DNA from: Lachnospiraceae bacterium
GTDB lineage: Bacteria > Bacillota_A > Clostridia > Lachnospirales > Lachnospiraceae
DNA: 64,000 nt
NCBI GenBank assembly: GCA_021770615.1
Contig: JAETQR010000010.1
Location: 62,001-126,000 of the forward strand
Reading direction: 5' to 3'
Shown here: one piece after another, positions 56,092 through 64,000 of the stretch
Layout: each line of letters opens with the position of its first letter
Position numbering within the stretch: position 1 is the stretch's first letter
Position numbers and translations under genes: made by a program
Notes under the pieces: generated by a model
Seen by the model: only the letters and a program-made list of their open reading frames with translations
Database searches by the model: none
Told to the model about the DNA's origin: nothing

Positions 56092-57114
56092 ATGGGTTTT
56101 GGGGATTTTATAAAGGGACAGTTTATAGATGTCATCGAATATGTAGATGATACTTCAGAGAAATCATTAGTATATAAATTTACGAGACGTGGGGATGAGA
56201 TCAAACATGGAGCGCAGTTGATCGTCCGCAATGGGCAGGCAGCGGTATTTGTCCACAGAGGACAGATCGCAGATGTTTTTGGACCGGGAAATTATAAGCT
56301 GGATACGGGAAACCTGCCGTTGTTATCGTCGCTGGCCGCTCTGCCTTCCCTGTTTAATTCACCGATCAAATCAGACCTGTATTTTGTGAATACGACACAA
56401 TATATCAATAATAAATGGGAGACAAAGAGCCCCATTATAAAAAGAGATGCTGAAATAGGAATCGTAAGGATCACATCATTCGGCTCTTTTGCTTTCCGGG
56501 TTTCCAATCCCAAAACGTTTATGCTGGAGGTTTTTGGGGCAAGGAATCTCAATATGACAGATGATATCGTTGATTATCTTACAACCTTTGTCGGAGAATC
56601 GATCGCCCAGTGCATCGGTGAATGTAATCAGTCTGTTTTGGATCTGGCGACGCGTTACCGGGAATTGTCTTCGATGGTCACGCCATATGCGAATGAAAAA
56701 GCAAGAGAGCTGGGGATAGAGGTAGTCACAGCGACAGTCGAAAATATCGGTTTGCCGGAAGAGGTAGAAAAGCTGATCGATGAGCAGTCGGGGATTGGGC
56801 TCGCGTCCCGCGATATGGATACGTTCGTCCAGTATCAGTCAGCGAGGGCGATCCGTGATGCGGCAAAGCAGCCTGGAGGAATGGCGGGACTTGGAGCCGG
56901 CATGGCAGTTGGTAAAGCAGTTGCTGAAAATATGAATGGAAGTTTAGGAAAGAAGTCTGCGGATAAGCAGCCGGAGGAGGAAAAGAAAGATCCGGTAAAG
57001 GTGGCGGGTTCTGTGGCGGAACAGCTTATAAAATATAAAGAATTATTAGATAAAGGTATACTTACACAAGAAGAATTCAATGAAGTTAAAGGCATGTTAC
57101 TTGAGGAGGTTTAA
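56092..57114 (+). CDS. SPFH-domain protein with C-terminal SHOCT domain
   Basis: A 340-residue protein. Residues about 20-250 form the SPFH/band-7-like domain of the YdjI type (LIVRNGQAAVFVHRGQIADV, FGPGNYKLDTGNLPLL, YFVNTTQYINNKWETKSPI, FGSFAFRVSNPKTF). Next come a Gly/Ala-rich stretch (GGMAGLGAGMAVGKAV) and a charged linker. The end is a SHOCT domain (LIKYKELLDKGILTQEEFNE, VKGMLLEEV). Such proteins gather on membranes as scaffolds. There is no signal peptide or obvious membrane helix. GAGTGAGG precedes the ATG. The next gene begins two bases after the stop and opens with a similar SHOCT motif, so the two probably interact. Confidence 0.85.
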   Translation: MGFGDFIKGQFIDVIEYVDDTSEKSLVYKFTRRGDEIKHGAQLIVRNGQAAVFVHRGQIADVFGPGNYKLDTGNLPLLSSLAALPSLFNSPIKSDLYFVNTTQYINNKWETKSPIIKRDAEIGIVRITSFGSFAFRVSNPKTFMLEVFGARNLNMTDDIVDYLTTFVGESIAQCIGECNQSVLDLATRYRELSSMVTPYANEKARELGIEVVTATVENIGLPEEVEKLIDEQSGIGLASRDMDTFVQYQSARAIRDAAKQPGGMAGLGAGMAVGKAVAENMNGSLGKKSADKQPEEEKKDPVKVAGSVAEQLIKYKELLDKGILTQEEFNEVKGMLLEEV

Positions 57115-57116
57115 GT

Positions 57117-57914
57117 ATGGATCAGTTTAATGAATTGGAAAAATATAAAGCTTTATTAGATGATGGTACGATTTCCGAGGAAGAGTTCCGCAAATTAAAA
57201 CAGAAGCTGCTCGGATTAAAGACGGATGAAGAGAAAGAGGCGGAGAGACAGCAGGAGAGGGCGGAAGCATTAGCTGAGATTGAGAAGATGCGGGCAGAAA
57301 AGCAGAAGGCGGCCGGATCTACGGAAGAACAGAAGCCGCAGGAGGCTTCGCAGTCTGTTGAGAAGCAGGAAGAGGCGGGGGAAGGAGCGTCCGGTCAACC
57401 TGACACGGAGCAGCTGCCGGAAGAGGGAGAGAAGTCATTAAGATCAGAACAGGATCGTTTAGAGGAACTGCGCCAGGAGCATTATGCGAAGACATTTACT
57501 GAAGAAAAAGCAAAAGAAAAAGCGCGTTTAGAAGCGCTTGAAGAGCAAAAGAGAAGACAGAGGGCAGAACAAAAAGAAATGGTCGTAAAATCAACCAAGG
57601 CAGCTACCTCTGTCGTGGTGACGATTATTTTGTGGATCGTAACAGTGTTTTGTCTGCTCTTGACTCTCGGAAGCTTCATGGGGGTAGCGGATGGTAGATT
57701 TGGCGTGGCAGGTGCAGTTGTTATGCTGGTCTTTACGATTTTGGCCTGTCCGTTTATTACAAAGAAAACGAGAGATATTCCTCAGTTGGCAGTTTTTTAT
57801 AAGTTCAAAAAATTCATAGTTGTTTTATTGATAATCATTTACTTAATCATTTCTGCGATAGAGGGAGGGAAGATGCAGGATGCCATGGTTTCACAATGGG
57901 GAACTTTCTTATAA
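57117..57914 (+). CDS. SHOCT-domain membrane protein
   Basis: A 265-residue protein. The N-terminal SHOCT domain (NELEKYKALLDDGTISEEEF then RKLKQKLLGL) mirrors the tail of the SPFH neighbour. Residues about 40-160 are a highly charged Glu/Lys/Gln-rich coiled-coil-like linker. Three membrane helices follow (VVVTIILWIVTVFCLLLTLG; GAVVMLVFTILACPFI; FIVVLLIIIYLIISAI). No enzyme motif is present. With the SPFH protein it could form a membrane platform. AGGAGG in the preceding gene's end serves as binding site. The hybrid kinase starts 27 bases later. Confidence 0.75.
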   Translation: MDQFNELEKYKALLDDGTISEEEFRKLKQKLLGLKTDEEKEAERQQERAEALAEIEKMRAEKQKAAGSTEEQKPQEASQSVEKQEEAGEGASGQPDTEQLPEEGEKSLRSEQDRLEELRQEHYAKTFTEEKAKEKARLEALEEQKRRQRAEQKEMVVKSTKAATSVVVTIILWIVTVFCLLLTLGSFMGVADGRFGVAGAVVMLVFTILACPFITKKTRDIPQLAVFYKFKKFIVVLLIIIYLIISAIEGGKMQDAMVSQWGTFL

Positions 57915-57941
57915 CACAGAAAATGTGCAAGGGTGAATTTC

Positions 57942-60900
57942 ATGAAAGTATTTCAGGAGAAATATAGAAGGATTGTTTTTTTCATAATTGTTATAATGCT
58001 TGTCGCCCTGACAGGGAACGTGGCATCAGCATATGCAGCCGGCGTTAAGGAAAAGAAGGTGGTCCGGGTTTCCTGTGGGGTCAATGAATTGTTATATTTT
58101 GATGATAACGGTGAAGTGGCGGGATACTGTAAGGATTATCTTGACAGACTGGCAGAGATCAATAACTGGGAATATGAGTATGTAAAGGCTGACTGGTCAC
58201 AGGCTGTGCAGCTGTTGGATGAGGGCGGGATTGATATTCTGCTGCCTACGACCTGGACCAAAGAGCGTGAGCAGACGATGGAATTTTCTGCTATGGTTGG
58301 TGGTTATATGGCTCCCGGCCTTTTTGCAAAAGAAGACAGTAAGTATTATTATGAAGGTTATGATGGTTTTAACGGCGCCCGGATAGCGGTGACCAAAGAT
58401 TCTACCAATAATGAGGATCTGGCAGCCTTTGCAAAGGAACATGGTTTTTCCTATGAGGCTGTCTATATTGCGTCTATGGAGGATAAGATCAAAGCATTGA
58501 ATGATGGGAAGGTAGATATGGTGATATTCAGTGCGGCAAACCAGGTTCCGGGTTCCAAACTTATATCTGTTCTGGATGCTTATCCCTTTTATTATACTGT
58601 GAAGCGGGGAAACACCGCACTTTTAACTGAACTTAACAGTGGAATGCAGCAGATCATGATGAGCGAGCCGGAGTTAGTGAGCGGGGTGTTTGGAAACTGT
58701 ATAACGGGTACCAATGGCAATGGTGGGAACATTGCTTTTACAGCACAAGAGCGTGCTTTTATTGAGGATAGGACAAAGATCACCGTAGGCTTTTATCAGG
58801 ATACAGAACCGTTGGCATATGTGGCATCCGATGGTACATATTGTGGGATTTATGTCGAACTTCTGCAGAAGATTGAAGAGAAGACCGGAATTAATATTGA
58901 GATGTATCCGATCAGCCGGGATGATGACTGGAAGCAGTTGGTGAAGGACAGGGTGATTGACTTTTATATTGGTTCGTCTAAAAAGATCACGGCGAAAGAT
59001 AATGACTTTATATCGACCTCTTCTTTTATGAATTATAAGAGTGTTCTGATCACAAAAAGTGATTATGAGGTATACCAAAAAGAAGGTTTAAAAATTGCAC
59101 TTACAAAGGCTCGTTCTTACTGGGCGAATAATATGCCATCGGAATTTAAAAATATCGACATTGAATACTATAGAACAGCAAAGGACTGCCTTTTCGCTGT
59201 GGCAAATGGGGAAGTAGACGCCACTCTGTTAAATACGATCGAGTTTAATTACCAGTCCAAGAATGCAAGGTTTTCAGATCTGGTACAATGGGAAAATTAC
59301 CAGTTTACCTCCGGTACCGGCATGACGGCATCCAAGGATATTGATGAGGTTATGTATTCTGTGATGAATAAGTCGCTTGAGGCGCTGACAGAGTCTGAGA
59401 TCAATGATGTGATCGACAAGAATCTGAACATGCCTTATCGAATGTCTGATCTGTTGGATTATCTGTATCCTGTAAGGAACATACTGATTTTTCTTGTTAT
59501 TCTTGCTGCGTTAGTCATAACGGCGGGAAGCATGATCTTCAGAATCCGTAAGAGGCATAGCAATCTGCTCTATGAAAGTCAGGAGAACGAGAGACAGCAG
59601 TTGAAGATCATGGCCGCACTCAGCTATGATTATGCTTCTGTGTACTATGTAAATCTGGATGAGGACGAATATACGATCGTGGATATTAAGGAGAAATTGC
59701 GGTCAGACGTTGCTGATACAGTAAGGCAGTCGTCGCGCATCTTTTCCCAGACAATGCGGCAGTATACGGATGTGTTTGTGCTTCCGGAATATCAGGAAAG
59801 TGTCGGGAAGATGTCTGAAAAGGAAGCAGTCATAGAACGGTTTAAGTCAGATAAGGATTTCTCGATACGTTATCAGGTAAAACCCAATGCGGATAACCAG
59901 GAATTTTTTGAGATGCATTTTGTAGATGTGAGTGCAGATGACAGCGAACATATCATGGTACTTGGTTTCCGTTGTGTTGATGAGATCGCACGGGAAGAAA
60001 TCGAGAAGAAAAAGGCGTTAGAGGAAGCTTTTGAGGCGGCAAACAAGGCAAGTCATGCAAAGTCAGACTTTTTGTCCAAAATGTCACATGACATACGGAC
60101 TCCGATGAATGCGATCATTGGTATGACGGCTATTGCAGCGGCTCATATTGACGATAAAGAACGTGTCCAGGATGCATTAGGTAAGATCACTTCTTCCAGC
60201 AGGCATTTACTTAGTCTGATCAATGAAGTGTTGGATATGAGCAAGATCGAATCCGGCAAGATCAATCTGAACGAGGAGGATCTGAATTTTTCGGAATTGT
60301 TGAAGGATCTGCTTATCATGGTTCAGCCACAGGTTAAACAGCATGGTCATGATCTGCAGGTACATATTCTTGATATGCAACATGAGGATGTTATTGGAGA
60401 CCGTCTTCGTATACAGCAGGCATTTGTAAATATCATGGGTAATGCGGTTAAGTATACACCGGATGGCGGAAAGCTCCGGCTGACCGTGAGAGAGAAGCCG
60501 ACACATAAGTCCCTGATCGGATGTTATGAGTTTGTTTTTGAGGATAATGGGATCGGTATGTCAGAGGAGTATGTGGAGCACATATTTGAGCCATTTTCCC
60601 GTGAAGAGGACAGCAGGAGCAGTAAGATCCAGGGAACCGGCCTGGGCATGGCGATCACCCAGAACATCATACGTATGATGGGTGGACATATCCAGGTGGA
60701 GAGTGAGGTTGGAAAGGGTTCCAGATTTACAGTGACGATCTTCTTGAAATTACAGGAGAAAGAGGATATGTCATTTGAGGAGCTGGCTGGTCTTCCGGTT
60801 CTTGTTGCAGATGATGACCAGATTTCCTGTGAATCTACGTGCAAGATGCTGGATGAGATCGGCATGGACAGCGAGTGGGTGCTCTCCGGACAAGAGGCTG

Positions 60901-61598
60901 TAGAACGTGTGATCCGTACGCATGAGGAGGATAATAATTTTTATGCCGTTATCCTCGATTGGAAAATGCCAGGGATGGATGGACTCGAAACAGCAAGGGA
61001 GATCAGGAAGGTCGTAGGTGCAGAGATTCCACTTATCATCCTTTCTGCCTATGACTGGTCAGATATTGAGATGGAAGCGAGAGATGCCGGTGTTGACGCT
61101 TTTTTGAGTAAGCCGGTATTTAAGTCAGGGATTGCCAGATTGTTCCGGGAATTAAAACAAGGAAAAACCCAAGGCGGTGTGGGAGCACAGCTGGATAAAG
61201 TGTCCCGGAAGGATTATTCGGGTAAGCGAGTGCTTTTAGTAGAAGATATTGAATTAAATCGTGAGATCGCCAGAGAGATTATCGGGATGACCGGAGTTCA
61301 GGTAGAAGAGGCTGAAAATGGAAAAATCGCCGTGGAGAAATTTTCGGCTTCTGAAATCGGGTACTATGATATTATTCTGATGGATGTACAGATGCCGGTG
61401 ATGAATGGTTATGATGCCACCTCATCAATACGCTCCCTCGACCGGGCAGATGCATCGGCGGTACCGATCGTGGCGATGACGGCAAATGCCTTTGCTGAGG
61501 ATGTCAGGGAAGCAAAAGAGGCCGGAATGAATGAGCATCTGGCGAAACCTTTGGATTTTGAAAAATTGACAGAGATGCTTGAACGGTATCTGGGATAG
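57942..61598 (+). CDS. Giant hybrid sensor histidine kinase with two solute-binding-type sensor domains and two receivers
   Basis: About 1218 residues. A signal-anchor (IVFFIIVIMLVALTGNVASA) is followed by two tandem periplasmic SBP_bac_3-like domains (about 38-255, from VVRVSCGVNELLYFDDNGEV; about 268-480, from KITVGFYQDTEPLAYVASDG). A membrane helix follows (NILIFLVILAALVITAGSMIF). The cytoplasmic part has a PAS-like region, HisKA with His716 (SKMSHDIRTPMNAIIGM), the ATPase (NIMGNAVKYT, EDNGIGMSEE, GTGLGMAIT), receiver 1 with Asp1006 (VILDWKMPGMDG) and receiver 2 with Asp1148 (ILMDVQMPVMNG). There is no DNA-binding output. ATG 57942 fits AAGGG better than GTG 57933. Binding of amino acids or similar small ligands is likely. 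Confidence 0.9.
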   Translation: MKVFQEKYRRIVFFIIVIMLVALTGNVASAYAAGVKEKKVVRVSCGVNELLYFDDNGEVAGYCKDYLDRLAEINNWEYEYVKADWSQAVQLLDEGGIDILLPTTWTKEREQTMEFSAMVGGYMAPGLFAKEDSKYYYEGYDGFNGARIAVTKDSTNNEDLAAFAKEHGFSYEAVYIASMEDKIKALNDGKVDMVIFSAANQVPGSKLISVLDAYPFYYTVKRGNTALLTELNSGMQQIMMSEPELVSGVFGNCITGTNGNGGNIAFTAQERAFIEDRTKITVGFYQDTEPLAYVASDGTYCGIYVELLQKIEEKTGINIEMYPISRDDDWKQLVKDRVIDFYIGSSKKITAKDNDFISTSSFMNYKSVLITKSDYEVYQKEGLKIALTKARSYWANNMPSEFKNIDIEYYRTAKDCLFAVANGEVDATLLNTIEFNYQSKNARFSDLVQWENYQFTSGTGMTASKDIDEVMYSVMNKSLEALTESEINDVIDKNLNMPYRMSDLLDYLYPVRNILIFLVILAALVITAGSMIFRIRKRHSNLLYESQENERQQLKIMAALSYDYASVYYVNLDEDEYTIVDIKEKLRSDVADTVRQSSRIFSQTMRQYTDVFVLPEYQESVGKMSEKEAVIERFKSDKDFSIRYQVKPNADNQEFFEMHFVDVSADDSEHIMVLGFRCVDEIAREEIEKKKALEEAFEAANKASHAKSDFLSKMSHDIRTPMNAIIGMTAIAAAHIDDKERVQDALGKITSSSRHLLSLINEVLDMSKIESGKINLNEEDLNFSELLKDLLIMVQPQVKQHGHDLQVHILDMQHEDVIGDRLRIQQAFVNIMGNAVKYTPDGGKLRLTVREKPTHKSLIGCYEFVFEDNGIGMSEEYVEHIFEPFSREEDSRSSKIQGTGLGMAITQNIIRMMGGHIQVESEVGKGSRFTVTIFLKLQEKEDMSFEELAGLPVLVADDDQISCESTCKMLDEIGMDSEWVLSGQEAVERVIRTHEEDNNFYAVILDWKMPGMDGLETAREIRKVVGAEIPLIILSAYDWSDIEMEARDAGVDAFLSKPVFKSGIARLFRELKQGKTQGGVGAQLDKVSRKDYSGKRVLLVEDIELNREIAREIIGMTGVQVEEAENGKIAVEKFSASEIGYYDIILMDVQMPVMNGYDATSSIRSLDRADASAVPIVAMTANAFAEDVREAKEAGMNEHLAKPLDFEKLTEMLERYLG

Positions 61599-61720
61599 GC
61601 CGGCATCATCGGGATATTAAAGTGAAGTTTTAGTAATACTTGTCAAGAGGCGCAAAATGTATTAAAATAAGTAACAGGATTTTGATAACTTAGGTATAGC
61701 TTTTATATGTGGAGGGTTTA

Positions 61721-62341
61721 ATGAGTAAATATTCATTACTGGAAATCAATGACAGGTATGTTGATGTTCTTCAGGAACTTGGAAATATCGGGGCGGGAAA
61801 CGCAACCACTGCGATCGCATCGATGCTTTCGATTCGTGTGAACATGAATGTACCAAAGGTAGAGCTGCTGGAGGTTTCAAAACTGGGAGCAGCAATCTGC
61901 CCGGAGGATGAGATCATTGTCGGTATCTTTCTGGAGATTCAGATGGATATTGAAGGAAGCATGATGTTTTTAATGAGGTTGGATTCGGCGCAATATCTTG
62001 TCAATAAGCTTATGATGCGTGATGCTTCCTATCAAGCGGAGTTCGATGAGATGGATCTGTCAGCGCTAAAGGAGATCGGGAATATCATTGCCGGATCGTA
62101 TTTGTCTGCGTTATCCACGATGACAAATCTTGTCATTACGCCGTCGATCCCATATCTTGCAGTGGATATGGCTGCCTCGGTACTTAGTGTGCCGGCGATC
62201 GAATTTGGTCAATATGGAGATCACGCATTGTTGATCGAAACGGAATTTGGGGATGATGTTATGATCAATGGTTACTTTATCCTCATGCCGGAACAGCAGT
62301 CTTATGATAAAATTTTGAAAGGGTTAGGTTTTGAAATGTAG
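61721..62341 (+). CDS. cheC: CheC, chemotaxis CheY-P phosphatase
   Basis: A 206-residue protein. CheC removes phosphate from CheY-P and binds CheD. Both phosphatase sites are visible: QELGNIGAGNATTAIASML and KEIGNIIAGSYLSALSTM (Glu and Asn in each). ATG 61721 has GGAGGG at normal spacing; the in-frame GTG at 61709 is unnecessary. CheD follows 12 bases later, as in Bacillus and Thermotoga. There are no flagellar or other che genes in the window. The gene is 122 bases after the hybrid kinase and could have a promoter of its own. Confidence 0.88.
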   Translation: MSKYSLLEINDRYVDVLQELGNIGAGNATTAIASMLSIRVNMNVPKVELLEVSKLGAAICPEDEIIVGIFLEIQMDIEGSMMFLMRLDSAQYLVNKLMMRDASYQAEFDEMDLSALKEIGNIIAGSYLSALSTMTNLVITPSIPYLAVDMAASVLSVPAIEFGQYGDHALLIETEFGDDVMINGYFILMPEQQSYDKILKGLGFEM

Positions 62342-62353
62342 AGGTAGTGAAAA

Positions 62354-62836
62354 ATGAGCAATATAACAGTTGGAATGGCAGATTTAAACATTGGAAGGGC
62401 ATCTGACATAATCGTAACAGTGGGACTTGGTTCATGTATTGGACTGACTCTTTATGATCCGGTATCCAAGATAGGCGGAATGGTTCATTATATGCTGCCG
62501 GACAGTACAGCGGTAGCAAACAACAGTAATATTGCAAAATTTGCGGATACAGGTATCCAGGAACTTTTGAAACGTGTGACGATGGCGGGGGCGAACCGGG
62601 GACGTCTGGTAGCCAAGATCGCAGGCGGGGCAAAAATGTTTGCAGTCGCCCAGATGTCAAATGTCGGAAGTGTTGGAGACAGAAATACGGTTGCTGCAAA
62701 GCAGATGTTAAGTAAATTAAATATCAGATTAGTAGCAGAAGATACAGGACTGAATTTTGGGCGCACGGTAGAATTGCACTGCGATACGGGGGATTTTTAT
62801 ATCAAAGCGGTAAAAAAGCCGGTTAAGATCATATAA
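62354..62836 (+). CDS. cheD: CheD, chemoreceptor glutamine deamidase
   Basis: A 160-residue protein. The catalytic Cys is in GLGSCIGLTLYD and the His in GGMVHYMLPDS; the later RLVAKIAGGAKMF and FGRTVELHCDTGDFYIKAV are family-typical. CheD deamidates receptor glutamines and is controlled by CheC. GAGG precedes ATG 62354. Its last bases form part of a hairpin that serves as terminator for the opposite gene. Confidence 0.92.
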   Translation: MSNITVGMADLNIGRASDIIVTVGLGSCIGLTLYDPVSKIGGMVHYMLPDSTAVANNSNIAKFADTGIQELLKRVTMAGANRGRLVAKIAGGAKMFAVAQMSNVGSVGDRNTVAAKQMLSKLNIRLVAEDTGLNFGRTVELHCDTGDFYIKAVKKPVKII

Positions 62837-62841
62837 CCGGC
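62808..62841 (-). terminator. Terminator of the GH31 gene, overlapping the cheD 3' end
   Basis: GCCGGTTA (62818-62825) pairs with TAACCGGC (62834-62841). On the minus strand the hairpin is followed by TTTTTTAC. On the plus strand no T run follows, so it serves mainly the minus-strand gene. It spans the last codons of cheD. Confidence 0.7.
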
Positions 62842-64000
62842 CGTTGGGCGGACTGGCAGGAAAGTGTCCGACATTTTTTTCCCAAATCATAATCCCTTGT
62901 ATAGCCGTCGTCTTCGTAAAGTACGTAGGAACTTTCTTTGTATCCGACCAGTTTCAGATGATTGGTATCAAGGTCGGCAACACATTCAGCAGTATCGGCG
63001 AGAGGGATACATTTTCCCTGTCGTATGAAAAGGGGAACGACATTTAACGGGACAGCGATATAATGATATCCTTTGGGCAGCGTTTCTGCAGAGAGCGTAC
63101 CGTCCGGAAGAAAGCGGATCAACATCATTTCCTCAGGAAGGTATACATAACGTCCTTTTGCATTTTGGGTGTATACAGGGGCGATCATGATCTCGTTAGC
63201 GAGCATTAGCTGATCTTCGACATTTGCCGCCATGGGGTCATCCGGATACTCAAATGCTAACGGTTTAAAATACATATCATCATTCAGGGCAGCCTTTATA
63301 TATTCGCTGTAAAGATAGGGGAGAAGACGGTAGCGCACGCATATGATGTGCCGGAAGTCTTCTATGTGCTCAAAACGATAGCATTCCTGATCCCTTGTTC
63401 CAAGGGCAGCATGATTGCGCATCAATGGGGTGAAGACGCCGAGGGCAAGCCAGCGCAGTAACAACTCTCTGGAGGTGTTTGCGCCAAATCCACCCAGATC
63501 TGCGCCGATATAGAGAAAACCGCACATGTTCAGGGAGGGCAGCATTTTCAGGTTCAGAAGGATATGTGACCACCACGATTTGTTGTCACCGGTCCATATG
63601 CCGCCATAGCGGTGCATGCCGATATAGGAGGAACGGGAAAAGAGCAGGCAGCGTTTTTCGGGAGAAATGGCCTGCAGAGCTTCTCCGGCAGCTCTTGTCA
63701 TGTTAAAGCCATACAGGTTATGGAGCTTATCATGGCGGATCATTTTACCATTTATATTATGATAGAAGGATGCATAATCCGAAGGGTGGTTGGCTAACGC
63801 TAAAAGTTGATCCCGCATATTCCAGACAGCATCTGTGGTCTCAGGCTGTTCGATGAAGGCTTTCATGGCCTTTTTTATTTTTCTGATCCCCTCCGGCGTA
63901 TAAAAAATAGCCGGCTCGTTCATATCATTCCAGAATCCTTCGATTCCCTGCTCAGTCAGAAACCGGTATTTAGAACCGAACCACTCCCGCACTTCAGGAT
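62829..64000 (-). CDS. GH31 alpha-glucosidase family protein (3' part; start lies beyond the window)
   Basis: The frame is open to the right edge, so this is the C-terminal 390 residues of a larger enzyme. The GH31 nucleophile aspartate is in GIEGFWNDMNEPAIF. RSSYIGMHRYGGIWTGDNKS carries the acid/base Asp (TGDNKSWW). GADLGGFGANTSRELLLRWL and the C-terminal beta-sandwich (VNVVPLFIRQGKCIPL, LYEDDGYTRDYDLG) follow. It would release glucose or related sugars from alpha-linked glycans. No signal sequence can be judged here. It converges on cheD with a shared terminator. Confidence 0.92.
   Translation of the reverse strand, partial: PEVREWFGSKYRFLTEQGIEGFWNDMNEPAIFYTPEGIRKIKKAMKAFIEQPETTDAVWNMRDQLLALANHPSDYASFYHNINGKMIRHDKLHNLYGFNMTRAAGEALQAISPEKRCLLFSRSSYIGMHRYGGIWTGDNKSWWSHILLNLKMLPSLNMCGFLYIGADLGGFGANTSRELLLRWLALGVFTPLMRNHAALGTRDQECYRFEHIEDFRHIICVRYRLLPYLYSEYIKAALNDDMYFKPLAFEYPDDPMAANVEDQLMLANEIMIAPVYTQNAKGRYVYLPEEMMLIRFLPDGTLSAETLPKGYHYIAVPLNVVPLFIRQGKCIPLADTAECVADLDTNHLKLVGYKESSYVLYEDDGYTRDYDLGKKCRTLSCQSAQRPVI

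Overview
The window looks like a chromosomal segment of a gut Firmicute of the Lachnospiraceae type (Clostridia). The reasons are AGGAGG ribosome binding sites with frequent GTG and TTG starts, an rpsL-rpsG-fusA-tuf ribosomal operon, an ATP-type PEP carboxykinase, lysine-rich exported proteins with BIG2 domains, chemotaxis proteins CheC and CheD, and rubredoxin/rubrerythrin redox proteins. I saw no rRNA or tRNA gene. The genus cannot be settled by reading alone.

Layout. 1-4.8 kb is accessory: the end of a surface protein, a RhuM-family gene, a small exported protein, a GNAT acetyltransferase, an HNH-domain gene and the scar of a methyltransferase gene. 4.8-19.6 kb is a complete type I-C CRISPR-Cas locus (cas3-cas5c-cas8c-cas7c-cas4-cas1-cas2), followed by a leader and an array that I count at 100 repeats. 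The repeat changes length within the array, from 32 to 33-34 bp and back. Against the far end of the array lie a decayed phage minor-capsid/nuclease gene, a probable small structured RNA with its own promoter, and a cysteine-rich KTR gene. 21.2-39 kb is mostly housekeeping and sensory: a fructosamine-kinase-like gene, a broken macro-domain gene, a ferritin-like protein, carbonic anhydrase, a hybrid histidine kinase, an amidohydrolase, a chemoreceptor, a very large anchor/BIG2 surface protein, pyruvate kinase, a long inverted-repeat element, a broken pckA, a PD-(D/E)XK transposase-family nuclease and a CAP-domain exported protein. 39-43.9 kb is the str operon plus tuf.

44-51.3 kb is an AT-rich accessory island. 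It holds toxin-antitoxin pieces, a P-loop NTPase, an AAC(6')-like acetyltransferase overlapping a membrane-anchored C-N hydrolase, an orphan SUKH immunity-like gene and a broken AlbA_2 gene. 51.4-56 kb contains an unusual rubredoxin / glutamate-synthase-like / rubrerythrin fusion that keeps an internal ribosome binding site, then an AraC regulator, a small kinase-like gene, a hydrolase remnant and another acetyltransferase. 56-62.8 kb is a co-oriented set: an SPFH-SHOCT protein, a SHOCT membrane protein, a giant hybrid kinase with two solute-binding-type sensor domains, CheC and CheD. The window ends inside a GH31 glucosidase on the minus strand.

Two themes recur. First, several genes (methyltransferase, macro domain, pckA, alpha/beta hydrolase) carry short internal deletions that remove the active-site or core segment while both ends remain readable. 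These could be true decay or assembly errors. Second, defence and mobile-element functions cluster at 1-21 kb and 44-51 kb. The best candidates for something undescribed are the redox fusion with its internal start, the autonomous RNA behind the CRISPR array, the 258-bp hairpin upstream of pckA, and the SPFH/SHOCT-hybrid kinase-CheCD cluster.
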